The notes beneath the pieces were generated by a model. That model saw nothing but the letters and a program-made list of their open reading frames with translations. It ran no database searches and was not told the DNA's origin. The position numbers were made by a program, and so were the translations under genes. From Rhizophagus clarus (taxonomy: Eukaryota; Glomeromycota; Glomeromycetes; Glomerales; Glomeraceae), in assembly GCA_015698045.1 (NCBI GenBank), contig BLAL01000236.1, positions 372,001-436,000 on the forward strand: 64,000 nucleotides of DNA. The letters run 5' to 3'. Shown one piece after another: positions 1 through 11,138 of this stretch (positions within the stretch are counted from its first letter, which is position 1; the number at the start of each line of letters is the position of its first letter).

Positions 1-8
1 TGAATCAA

Positions 9-36
9 CACTTGTCGAAAAAGGACAATTCAGCCT
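9..36 (+). repeat. Left terminal inverted repeat of the CACTA-type element
   Basis: This is the inverted partner of 19513-19540. It begins CACTTGTCG where the other end has CACTAGTCG. Direct CAA copies flank the pair. Confidence 0.8.
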
Positions 37-465
37 AAATTTGACCAGGTCGAATATAGGTCGAATGACGATCTAACCTATGTCAAATTGAGGCCAATTT
101 TTTTGGCGCATTTAGGGTGCCAATCATTTCAAATTCGGAAAGAAAATTTGACCATCATTTTACCTATATTAGGACATTATTACATATTTATTCGACCCTA
201 AAAAAAAACTATATTCGACTACTGTATGTAATCCGAATATAATTGATAAATAGGTCGAACTAGAGGTTTTTCAAGGTCAAATAATAAAGCATCATTTTGT
301 ATTTTATAAGCAAATAAAAACCATTTATTTTATATATATTGACGTATATAGTATATAGTAATATAAGATAATTATATAAACCAACCCGCATATGATCAAC
401 CGTACAAAAAAAATATAAAATATCCAGTAATAATTATATAACCAAAAAAATAAATATAAAATATA
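37..465. other. Left subterminal region of the CACTA element, no gene
   Basis: The sequence is rich in short TCGAATATAG, GGTCGAA and TTCGACC motifs in both orientations up to about 270. This is the usual arrangement of transposase-binding sites in CACTA elements. From 270 to 465 it is plain A+T-rich sequence containing the 3' end of the TnpA-like gene. Confidence 0.5.
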
Positions 466-1090
466 CTAATAATATTCATCTGCATCAAATATTTCATGGA
501 GTTTTTCGTCTTCCGTAGCCCTCCCTTTTCCTTTTCAGTTTTTTTCAGCTTTTTGTTGCTAATATGATACAACATATGATATAAACAAAATTAATTAACG
601 ATATTTGTGACGTAAAAATATTAAAATAATTCAACTTACTGTTGTCAAACTTTCGCCGATCTCATCCAAATCTTTAGGTCTAGTTGAATTCATTTCCGCC
701 GAATTTAACAAGAAATCTGAATATGGCTCTGTTAAATTCAGTTCTATTAGCACACGATCCTCGTAAGATTGAATCAAATCATCAACCATGTCATCATATT
801 CACTAACGCCAATTGTTTCGTTTGTTTCATCTGTCTCGTACATTTTTATTTTATCAAGCGCCCATTCAGGCACATTCTCGAGAGGTTTACTAGACATGAA
901 GTAAATATCATCATTATAAATTCGCTCCCGTTACTTTTTTGCGCATTGAATATATTCTGCTTTAGGGTCTAATACGTCTCGTAATAGCTGTTTTAACTAT
1001 TAAAACAAAGATAAACAAATATCAAATAAATATTAAAATAGGTTAAGAGTAGTAATCACTTTAATACCTCGTCTGAACACCATGACCGAT

Positions 1091-1470
1091 CACTGGTCAA
1101 AATCGATGCTATCGGGTACATATCGGGTACATATCGGGTACCTGATATGTACCCGATATGTGTGAAATATGTGTATGCTATTTAATAATACTACACATAT
1201 CGGGTACCCGATATGTACCCGTCGGATGCAGAAAATCGGTGACATATAACATACATATCGGGTACATTTCTCATACATATTGGGTAGTTAAATATCGGTT
1301 ACATATCATAGATTTATTGGGTACCCGATATATTTTAAAAAAATATCGGACAGATATTATACACTTATCGGATAGTGCTAATAAGTATCCTATATATACC
1401 CGATATGTATCCTATTTGTATTTGAAATATAAGCATAATTTCATAATTTTCACACATATCGGATAGCCGA
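1091..1470. repeat. Left subterminal array of ATATCGGGTACCCGATATG palindromes
   Basis: The motif ATATCGGGTAC and its complement GTACCCGATAT occur repeatedly, singly and as perfect palindromes, up to about 1470. The same motifs recur at 5620-5843 inside the other end. Short open frames here simply translate the repeat. Confidence 0.75.
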
Positions 1471-1719
1471 AAAGTATAGCATTTATGGGGCATTAATAGT
1501 AGTAGATTTATAATTTAAATACAATTGTAATTTAAAAGTAATTTAATTCATTTAATTGTAATTACTGAAAGTTTTATTTATATTTTCAATCGATAATAAA
1601 AAAAATATTATACAAAAAATATTATAAAAAAAATTCACTACTCTTTACACAAATTTACAATTAATGTTCACTTGTTTGCTTGTTTTCATTTCATTATATC
1701 TATTTAATTTGAAAGAAAG

Positions 1720-2605
1720 TAAAATGTTAGTAATAAAAGTGTTAGTATGAATATTAGTAGAAGTGTTAGCAAAAGAAAAGGAACGTTAATAAAAAAATTT
1801 TTACATTAGAAAGTGTTAGTATTAATGTTAGTATGAAAGTTAGTAGAAGTAGAAAAGGAACGTCAATAAAAAAAAAATATAAAGTATAAGTATTAATGTT
1901 AGTGTTAATGTTAGTAGAAGTGTTAGTAAAAGTAAGAAATAAAAAATGTTTAACAGTAGAACATTGTTAGTAGGAACGTTAGTAGGAGGAAACACATTAG
2001 AAAAAAATATTAGTAAGAGTGTTAACAGGATGGAAAAAGAAATTTCAACAAAAAATGTACCTTTGTATTTATTTTTTAGAAAAACCAATAAAGTAAAAAA
2101 CTCGATAGTAGAACATTGTTTAGGACGTTAGTGAGAAGAAATACATTGGAAAAATATATTAATAAGAGTGTTAAGAATAACATAATAATGGGAAAAGAAA
2201 TTTCAACAAAAAATATACCTTTATCTTTATTTTTTAGACAAAAACAATAAAGTAAAAATTTGAGAGAGAGAGAAAAAAGTTTTGAAAAAAAAAAAAAACG
2301 ATAAATAAATAATTAAATCGTGATCGTGCAATCACATGATCAACAAAATTATCAATTTTTATTGGTTATTTGGGTAATATTATAAATAACATAATAATGG
2401 GAAAAGAAATTTCAACAAAAAATATACCTTTATCTTTATTTTTTAGACAAAACAATAAAGTAAAAATTTGAGAGAGAGAGAAAAAGTTTTTGAAAAAAAA
2501 AAAAAAAAAAAATACGATAAATAAATAATTAAATCATGATCGTGCAATCACATGATCAACAAAATTATCAATTTTTATTGGTTATTTGGGTAATATTATA
2601 TTCAG
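1720..2605. repeat. GTTAGTA-rich tract and tandem duplication of about 215 bp
   Basis: From 1720 to 2030 the sequence cycles through TGTTAGTA/AATGTTAGT words. From about 2172 to 2602 a unit of about 215 bp, containing AAGAAATTTCAACAAAAAA, a GAGAGAGA run and CAATCACATGATCAAC, occurs twice, with a partial third copy upstream. No protein-coding signal is seen. Confidence 0.6.
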
Positions 2606-3560
2606 CCACATCAGCCACAAAATCGGTCACCTATCGAATGCACAAGTCAATATTAGCGAAGAAGCACAAACTTGATTATTCACTATTCGTGCTCAACTTG
2701 AGTTGATAAAATTATTAAAAAATCACTGATTTTATTAAATTTATCAGAATTTTTATACCTAATTAAAGATGATTAAATTAAGTTTTACTACCGATTTCAT
2801 TATAACGTTACCAACTTTTTTGTTAATCTTGGATATTTTATTTTGAATTTAAATTGTTCGCTTTGAACTCGAGTTGAACTCGAGTTCAACTCGAGTTTAA
2901 CTCGTTCGCTCAAGATCTTTGTGTAATGTATTGTAGATCCGTAATTGTTTTATTTGTAGTCTATAATTGGCAAAAGCTTATTATAAACCAAAATAAAAAA
3001 CACTATTTATTTACGTATCTGTATTATTAGATTTTACCTTTTTTAGATTTGATATATAATTAAAAAGAAGACCTTTATCTTGATATTTTGGAATCACGAT
3101 CATAACAATTGAGTTTAGGTCGAGTTTAACTTGTTCATTGTGATTGATTGTATTGTAGATCCGTATCTGTATTATAATTAATATAAAGAAGACAGATCAT
3201 AACAATCATGACATATTTGAGAAATTAGAACAATTTACGTAAATGTTCTTGAAGGGTAATTAATATAATAATACAAGGTGATAAAAAATTGTTTTTAAAA
3301 AGAGGTTTCATCTTTTTTTTTTCTTACAATAAATTTGTTGTCGTTATTTCTATTATATATACTTTTTCTTAAAATTTGTTGCCGTTATTTTTTATTATTA
3401 TATATTCTTTTTCTTAAAATGCCCGCAAATTGGACTGATGCAATAACTGAATATTTAATAAGATATAGGAGGTAAAAAATTAAATGAAATCTAATAAATA
3501 ACTTTGATCATATTCTAGTTTTTTTTTCTCTTACGTTTCCTGATCTAAAAATTAAATAAA
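2606..3560. other. Non-coding interior with CTCGAGTT palindromes
   Basis: A cluster of GAACTCGAGTT inverted repeats lies near 2866-2905, and a diverged duplication of TGTATTGTAGATCCGTA occurs near 2930 and 3155. No open frame or splice pattern convinces me that there is a gene here. Confidence 0.4.
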
Positions 3561-3564
3561 TAAT

Positions 3565-5362
3565 GTAAAGGAGAAGGAACAACTACTACCATGACATACC
3601 CGGGAGGGACCGCTCCGAATTCTGGGAGAGCCTAGCTCGAAGAATTCGGAGACGGTTCCGCGTGAGGTTCACTGGCCAACAGGTAGAAAGAAAGTGGAGA
3701 AACTTGGTCAGGAATTTTAATGTTAGTAAAATAATAATAAAATAAAAAAAAAATAAAAAAAAATAAAAAATTAATAGTATTAACATTTTTAGAATTTCTG
3801 TGAATGGAGGAATGGTGCGCGAAATGGAAGGTGGTCCCGGGAAGGAGAAAGATATTATAGGCAGTTCCGCACAAGGTTTTGGGACAGACCTGGTAATTAT
3901 TAAGAATTTTTTTAATTTATATTTAAGTTATTTAAGTTCTAAATTTATATATATTTCTTAGGGAACCACCACAGTCGTAGGCGGCGTAGAAACACTGCGC
4001 ATCGGCGGCCTTGGAATCCGTAAATTATATTTTTTTATTTTTATTTTTTTTTATTTTGTATTTTTATATTTTGTTTTTATTTTTATTTTTTATTTATATT
4101 TTTATATTTTTATTATTTTTATTATTATTATTTTTTATTTTTTATTATCTTTTATTATTATTATTTTTTATTAAATATATATATATATTATATAGTCATC
4201 TAATTATTATTTTAATATTTTTACTATTTTATAATTTGATTTAATATCGGCCTATATTCAACTGAAAGTAAAAAATTCGACCTCAATTATAAGTAATTAA
4301 AGCTTATTATAATAAATTGCTTTTATTCAATAAACATTCATTTTTTTTTTTTATTAAAGTATTAATTAAATAAACAATCTGTCGTCATATATTATATAAT
4401 ATATTGTAATGATGAAATGTCCCCAATAAATTTTTAAAAAAGGTACATTTAGGCGTGACAGATCTAATACCGCTGATTCTTCCAAAATGTTACTAAAATC
4501 TTTCCATAGATCAAATTGAGAGAACTAATCTATCAATTTACAATATAAAATCTTGAAATAATCTTTCACATTTTCAAAATACGTGATCAAACTCATTTTT
4601 GCTAAACTGCCGAAACCTTTTGGCGTTTACATGCAATAGTTTCGGCATTTTAATTTAATTTGACGATCATTGATTATCATGATCAATCTATTTTTACGGT
4701 TTTCTAAACCATAATTTTTTTTTTATTTTTTTTTTAGGTTGCTGGACTCCCGGACTTGGAATGTAAGTTGGAAGGGGTGGGGGGAATTTTTTTTTAATAT
4801 TAAAGAAACGTTACTAACGTTTCTTTCTTTATTTTTTTTAGGTTGCCAGCCTTCTTGGACGAACCGGACTTGGGAAATGTAAGTTAGAAAGGGTGGTGAT
4901 TTTTTTTTAATATTAAAGAAACGTTACTAACGTTTCTTTCTTTATTTTTTTTTAGGTTGCCGGCCTTCTTGGACGAACCAGACTTGGGAATGTAAGTTAG
5001 AAAGGGCGGGGGATTTTTTTTTAATATTAAAGAAACGTTACTAATGTTTCTTTCTTTATTTTTTTTAGGTTGCCGGCCTTCTTGGACGAACCGGACTTGG
5101 GAATGTAAGTTGGAAAGGGTGGTGATTTTTTTTTAATGTTAAAGAAACGTTACTAACATTTCTTTCTTTATTTTTTTCAGATTGCTGGACTCCGGACTTG
5201 AAATGTAAGGAGAGAGGGAGGGATATTTTTTGAATATTAAAGAAACAGTTTAACGTTTCTTTTATTTATTTTAGGTTGCAGTTTCCCTTGTTCCTCTTGA
5301 TCCTAACGTGATCATGATTAAGAAAAGTTTGAGCAAACTTTTCTTAAAATTGTATTATAAAT
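3565..5362 (+). CDS. Putative spliced Myb/SANT-like DNA-binding protein of the CACTG element
   Basis: Three G+C-richer islands bounded by splice-like signals can be joined in frame. The first (about 3565-3720) encodes RDRSEFWESLARRIRRRF and QQVERKWRNL, the Trp/Arg helix pattern of SANT/MADF-like DNA-binding domains. The second (about 3790-3890) encodes GERYYRQFRTRFWDRPG. The third (about 3961-4019) encodes an Arg-rich NHHSRRRRRNTAHRRPWNP tail. Downstream, five exon-like repeats (4735-5215) encode VAGLLGRTGLGN-type peptides and a last island (5274-5362) runs to TGA, followed shortly by AATAAAA. The start codon and exact borders are uncertain. Domain assignment rests on residue pattern only. 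Confidence 0.35.
4020..4260. repeat. T-rich low-complexity intron-like tract
   Basis: Runs of TTTTTATTTT and TTATTATTATT fill this stretch. The Phe/Leu open frame over it is an artefact of composition. Confidence 0.6.
4735..5280 (+). repeat. Tandem array of five exon-like units with splice-site borders
   Basis: Units of about 105-115 bp start near 4737, 4841, 4956, 5070 and 5179. Each has a T-rich tract ending in AG, a core such as GTTGCCGGCCTTCTTGG followed by ACGAACCGGACTTGGGAAT, and then GTAAG. The spacer contains AAAGAAACGTTACTAACGTT, itself a perfect hairpin. The commonest core is 36 bp, a whole number of codons. It resembles the core of the arrays at 20.2-22.2 kb and 27.4-28.2 kb. Confidence 0.7.
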
Positions 5363-6827
5363 GACTGTAACTTTTTTATTAATTTATTGTAATAAAATAC
5401 GTAATAAAATAAAAATATTAACAATAATAATTATACTTTTAAACACTTTACAAAAAATTTATAAACTTGATAATGCATTCAATAAATAAGACAATAAAAA
5501 TTTTTTAACTACATTAAACGAATTAAAAATTTCTAAAAAGAAAAATCTATAAAGAAAGTAAACTCTAAAAATTTCTTAATACGTTATATAATATGAAATC
5601 TAACGTATTAAAATTTGTATCACATATCGGGTACCCGATATGTGTAAGATAGAACTGTGCCCGATATATATTAAATAACATATCGGTGACCAATAGTTTA
5701 GATATCGGGGTCTTGGTAATTAGGCATATTTTGAAGTGTAATAAATCGGGTACCCGATATGTAAAAATACCCGATATTTATCCGATTAGCCGCCGATATA
5801 TAAGTCCCCGATATGTACCCGATAGAATTGATTTTGACCAGTGGATCATATACATGCAAGAACCGCTTATTATCAGGCAATTTCTGTCTTGAATCATCTT
5901 CAGAATCTGATTGCTCAATAGAATGACAATCATTCTGTACAAGCATTGGTAATAATTCGTCTTTATCGAATTCCTTTATATTGGCGTCATTTCTTTCATA
6001 TAATTTTATTGCTGCCTTTACTCGTCTATTTTTTTTCTGTTGAATATATAAAGATTAATTTCAAATGACTAAAAAGAAGTGCATTAAAATAAAATACTGC
6101 TCACTTCGGACAATCGCGCATTCACGTGCATCCTATGGTCAACTTTGTCTAATTGGCCTGATAGTCATTTCCGTTATCTATCTCTTTTATGCTTATGAAT
6201 CGATCGTAACCAGTTCGACAATTGGGTTACAGACGGATTATAATGTCCACTCATCAACCTCTTTAATTCAGGTATCAATTTTTCGTATATCTTTGCTGTC
6301 TGTTCACTAAAAGTCTTGCTGTAATCCAACCAATATTTTTCAGATATTTGACCTTTCAAGAGGCTCTTCATTTCGTCCTAAACAATAAGAGAAAATAATA
6401 AAAGCTGTATATATACATTAACACAATTCGGCTGCAAATAGTCTTGTAAAATTCTTACTCTTGCAGCTGAAGCGGCAACTTCATCAGGCGATTTCTCTCT
6501 CAATTTTAATCTTTTATTGGGGCATTTTGGTGAATATTGCTGCGGAGAATCAATAGTCTTTCGAGGTGTGCGAAGTTGCTTGAGCCGTTGAAGTTCTTCT
6601 TGGAGAGTTTTATTCTCTTCATATAATTGATTCGATTCATCACCAAAAATTTCATTAAACTGCCGTAGTAAGGAATTCTCCTCCTCGACCCTACGAACAC
6701 GGTCTTGCAAATTATCTATTTTTCGTTTCATTTCTGATACTTTGACCTTTTCCTGATTCAATTCGTTCTGTAGTCGAAGGGTTTTATTTTTTAAATTTCC
6801 TAGCTCTAAATTACCTATTTTAAATTA

Positions 6828-9800
6828 GGCCGGACCAACTCAATTGTTTGTTTAACATAACTTAGGCTAGTCAATTAGGAGGGGGGGGGGATAAAAATAA
6901 TATATATATGTAAAAATTTTTTATATAATTTATATTTAAAAATGATTAAAATTTACAATTTTATTTATAAACGTCCATAAATCTATTGATCATTTCCATT
7001 TTTGATACCATATTTATTACAACTAATCAATTTTTACATATTATAAGCCGTTTACCCATGCTTACGACGTTTAGAAGCACGTCCATTAGTTTTAATTTCT
7101 CCTTTAGTATAAAATTCTTTTCCATTTTCCTGACATCCTTCACATAAAGGATAAATTTGCTTAAAACGTTCTTTCAAAGACTGAGAAGAAGTTACCAAAT
7201 CTTCTCTTTCTCCGCAGTAATAACAGATTGGATAATTGCCTGATCTGCGGCTTGAATAATACAGTATTTCAATTGGTGAGTCACAACTGATTCGGGTGCG
7301 CACAAATACTACTTCTTTCAAATAATAATCATCAGGAAAAATTGGTGCACCACAAGAATATGAATATAAATCCATTGCTTGTTGATAATCTTCTTGTTCC
7401 TTACAAGTCAAGGATTTATCACTATACACACAGCGACGTTTTTCACAATCTTTACAATTGATATAACCACGGATTTTTGCCACAATCAGAATAGACTTTG
7501 GGATAGGCTCTGCATTTGCTTGTGATTGCATGTATGTAGGCCTATACTCTTCGGTAGTTTCAGTTCCATAAACATTTTGAAAAGTTGCATAATGATCTGT
7601 ATTATCTAATTATATTTTATTTTATTTTATTTTTAAAAAAATCATTATTATCCAATTGATATTAAATAAACAAAATACAGTTGATTACCCTGTGAAGGAA
7701 TTGGGTCTGGAAGAAAACTCAAGTTATGAAATTCATTTAATGGAAGGCGGATTGGTTTACAGTATAAACAGGCGGGATTATTGCATTTTTTTATCTTAAA
7801 ATGATTATTAATAGATAAAAGTATGAGAGCTAAACATCAAAAAAAATGTTGATGCATACCTGGAAGCTATAGGCACGTACACGACAGTGAGTTTTTATAA
7901 ACTCAACTAATGCAGGATGACGACGTATTTGTGCTTGTGTAGTTTCTTCAATTTTCAAAGTTGAATCTATATTGAAAATAGACTGCACGAAAAGTAAAAA
8001 CATTTGTATGAGCAAAAAAAAAAAATAAATAAAAAAGTAAGTAAATCTTACTTCAAACAATTCAGCAATTTCTTCTTCAGTCGCCGGAATGTGACACTTA
8101 AGTTTTTTACTTTTAAATAAAAGTCGTTCTGTTCGATTTTTTAATAAATTCTGAACACCTGCTATACTTTCTTTTAACTTAAACTCTAAATCACTATATT
8201 CTTGAGCTTTTTTCCGTATGTCATCTAACGTATTTACCATATCAAACAAAGTTTCAGATTCAGAGCTCATTTGATCACGCTTGAGTGCAACATCTTGAAG
8301 ACCTAAATTTAAAGTACTCATAACTCTCTCTGCAGGATTTGTCCAGCTATGATTAGGAGCTGTACGAAGTGCAACAAGAAAATCAAAATTTCCACGAAAA
8401 AATAGACAAATCAATGCAATTTGCACTGAACCATAGGTACACCGATGATCAGGACCTCCATCAGTATAAAGACATAAGATTGGAGGAAATATTTGATGTT
8501 CATACTGGATATTAAGTGCATTTAAAAATTCAGCTGAGTGTCGAATAGCACTGCTTGGTTCAAAAATTGTATCTTTGTAAGATACAAATACCTGTCCATC
8601 ATAAAATGATCCAGAAATATCATTAGGAATTGAAATAAAAAATGTGACAGATGGTGTTAAAGAAAGCTTAGTGAAATCATGATCTGCAGCAGCCAAAATG
8701 CTGTCTTGAGCAACCATAGAACGCCGATTTCGTACTCCTGTGGAAACTGCAACATCTTCTCCAATAGGAATTTTATGTTTATCATCTGCAGATATTAAAC
8801 AAGTCCATTGATGGTATTGAATGCAGAATTCTCTAAGGTATCGGAAAAGTGCAGCACAATAATGGGCATCATCACTATTTTTCCGAAGCAACCGACTTTG
8901 CACTTTAAATTTCACATTAAATCGACCAGTATTATATATTGATCGTGTTGTAGTAGCATTTGTAGGGCAAAACTGAAGGCGGATCCACTCTTCAAATGGA
9001 ATGTAAATATCAGAAGGAAGGGTATTATTATGGATAATACTCAGCCTTTCAATTATAATTTCACGAAGATCACGGACAGATATAGCCAATGGCATATATA
9101 AAACAGTTTCATGATGCCTTTCATCTACTGAAAGCAAATTCTTTAAAGTGAATAAATAAGTTAATAATTTATAATTAAATTATAAAAAGTAAGTGCAAAC
9201 TTTTATACCTGCTCATTAAAGTAAGCTTCCAACTCATTCCAAAACACATTAAATTTTGTCCCATTAAATCCATTATTTGTTCGCAAATCAAATATAATAT
9301 TAGGATCTGCTAAAGTTAGCATTAATCGTAGTCTCTCTTCTACATCACGAGAGATGGCATTTGAAGTTACAGAAGCATCACCAGTGAAATTAAAATAAAG
9401 CATTCGTAAAATTGCCGGTGAAACTTTTTTAATGTAAGAATACTAAAAATTATAATAATGATTAAAAATATAAATCATTAATTTAATAAAAAAAAATATG
9501 AACTAAAAAGATAAAGCGAATATCAATCATTATTGTATTATTATTGCCTTATTTAGCACATTCTTTCGCATCTGCCATGTAAAATAGTGAGGTAATTCTT
9601 CGTGAATCCTAGCCAGCATACGTGCTTTCAAAGTTTCATGCTTATCATCAAAAGCCTCAATCTCCGGAATTCTCCATACATAGTTAATAGTTCCTAAATA
9701 ATTGCCTTGATGGTATCTAAAAATAATTATTTATTATTATTTTATTGAAAAACATGGTTTATATTTAATATGTAAATACTAACCTATATACACCTATTGG

Positions 9801-11138
9801 AAACGTGAGCTGCAAATCTTTTATAAATCGATATCGCTTTATGACATCATTTGGAAGATATGGCTGAATATCAATATATTCATAAAATTGTTTTTCAAAT
9901 AGGATATTATCCAATTGAATATAATTCTCATTAAGGCTATTGCATCCACAGGCAGAAATCCGATACATGACACTGTTGTTTTCAGGACTGCGAGCACTTT
10001 TATCACTATGATGAAGGTTGTTCATGCTATTATTTGTTGCAACTAAATACTCTGAATATTTTCTTAGAATCTCAATCAAAGAAAAAACTGCAGGCATTAC
10101 TTGACTCCACAAATCATCACACGCCCATGGTTGACTAATAGATAATTCAAGAGATTTCGAAAGCTAATCAAGTTTTTGATGTGATAATGGATTTTTCCTA
10201 TGATGACTAGTATGATAAAATTTATTATATATTTCACCATCCTGGTAGGTTTTAAGCTGCGTAAAAAGAACTGGCAGATGGTATGAACGTGTACGCAATG
10301 TGGAAAGATGGGGATCAATATACCACAGTGCATCTGTGAGATGATTCACAAATTTTGTTCCAATTGTATCATGCAAACCACCTATCCAGCCAACCTTTTG
10401 GGCTTGAAAAATTTCAATAATTTCATTGTGAAGTTTATCACAATTATTGTATTCAGTTTGACATTTGGGAAGTAAAGGTTTACCGGCATTTTTCATTAGA
10501 ATATTAAAAGCATTTGGTTGGTTTTGAGTTGGAGCTGGTGTGTCTGAATTCGTATCAACAATTAGACAAAATTTAACTTGTAAAAATCCTAAAACCTCTA
10601 ACATTTTCAGGTCACCATTTAACCTATTGTCAACTTCTCGCCAGCTTTCAGATTTTTCTCGTCTAATAAAAACGTGCACTTCCCTATCTTCATATTTTCC
10701 TAATGTTATTGCATCAAAAAGGTCATAAAACCATTTATTTGTTGATTCTATACTCACTACACGTTCAGAAATGACAGTTTTAGGACCTTCGTTAACATGA
10801 ACTAAGAGGTAAAGCATGTTTCGTAACCAAAAATTTGATTGAAATTTACCATAGATGACAGATTAAAAGCACCACCAATTTACGCGAAAAAACGCGAAAA
10901 ATGTACCGCCAATCTTAGACTTTTTGTAACAACTTCCAGGTGTTTAATTTTTAAGGAGTACATTTTTTTTAAGGAGTACATATTTAGACTACAATATATT
11001 TTATTATTTTATAGATCGGTAGATGTCACATGATTAAAATATTGCAATTCTATTGGCCGTATATTATGTACAAAATATTTCTAAATTTTACAAAGACAGG
11101 GGGGGGTATGTTAAACGAAAAATCAAGTTGGTCCGGCC
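6828..11138 (-). mobile_element. DDE DNA transposon with GGCCGGACCAACT ends and TTA target duplication
   Basis: GGCCGGACCAACT begins at 6828 and its complement ends at 11138; similarity continues inward (TTTAACAT in both). TTA flanks both ends (6825-6827 and 11139-11141). The element lies within the first intron of the TnpA-like gene, whose exons flank it in the same orientation. It carries one multi-exon gene on the minus strand covering most of its length. A 3-bp T/A-rich duplication is like PIF/Harbinger, but the protein is not a Harbinger transposase that I recognise. Confidence 0.85.
7052..10817 (-). CDS. DDE-type transposase of an unnamed family, seven exons, one in-frame stop
   Basis: Exons 10817-9784, 9716-9560, 9442-9209, 9140-8052, 7982-7860, 7794-7689 and 7605-7052 join with correct phases to about 1,098 residues. 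The likely catalytic core is in exon four: SADDKHKIPIGE (about residue 590), LYTDGGPDHR (about 700) and NPAERVMSTLNLGLQ (about 740), a D-D-E arrangement. The C-terminal part is Cys-rich with paired CxxC motifs (CNNPACLYC, CKDCEKRRC, CYYCGE, CEGCQ), probably zinc-binding. From memory, similar SADDK...TDGGPDHR...NPAERVMS proteins exist as uncharacterised proteins in marine invertebrates; I know no formal superfamily name. A TAG at 10164-10166 interrupts the first exon, so this copy is probably dead, although otherwise intact. The ATG at 10815-10817 is the first good start inside the element. Confidence 0.75.

Larger units (their letters stand above)
1091..5843 (+). mobile_element. CACTG-ended DNA transposon with SANT-like exons and GAT target duplication
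   Basis: The left end CACTGGTCAAAATCGAT and the inverted right end CACTGGTCAAAATCAAT match over roughly 33 of 37 bases. GAT lies outside both ends (1088-1090 and 5844-5846). The insertion interrupts an exon of the TnpA-like gene, and precise removal of the element plus one GAT restores the frame, which fixes both borders. Large subterminal zones (1091-1470 and 5620-5843) are packed with TATCGGGTACCCGATA palindromes. Inside are tandem duplications and spliced exons resembling a Myb/SANT-like protein, but no transposase that I can see. CACTG ends, a 3-bp duplication and subterminal repeats suggest a CACTA relative; a SANT-like gene with a 3-bp duplication would also fit a decayed PIF/Harbinger element. 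Confidence 0.8.

Noticed and set aside
1090..1466. Short frames of GTRYVP / RVHIGYP type on both strands
   Set aside because: They translate the GGGTACCCGATAT palindromes of the transposon end.
4011..4244. A 77-codon Phe/Leu frame
   Set aside because: It lies in a T-rich intron-like tract and is purely compositional.
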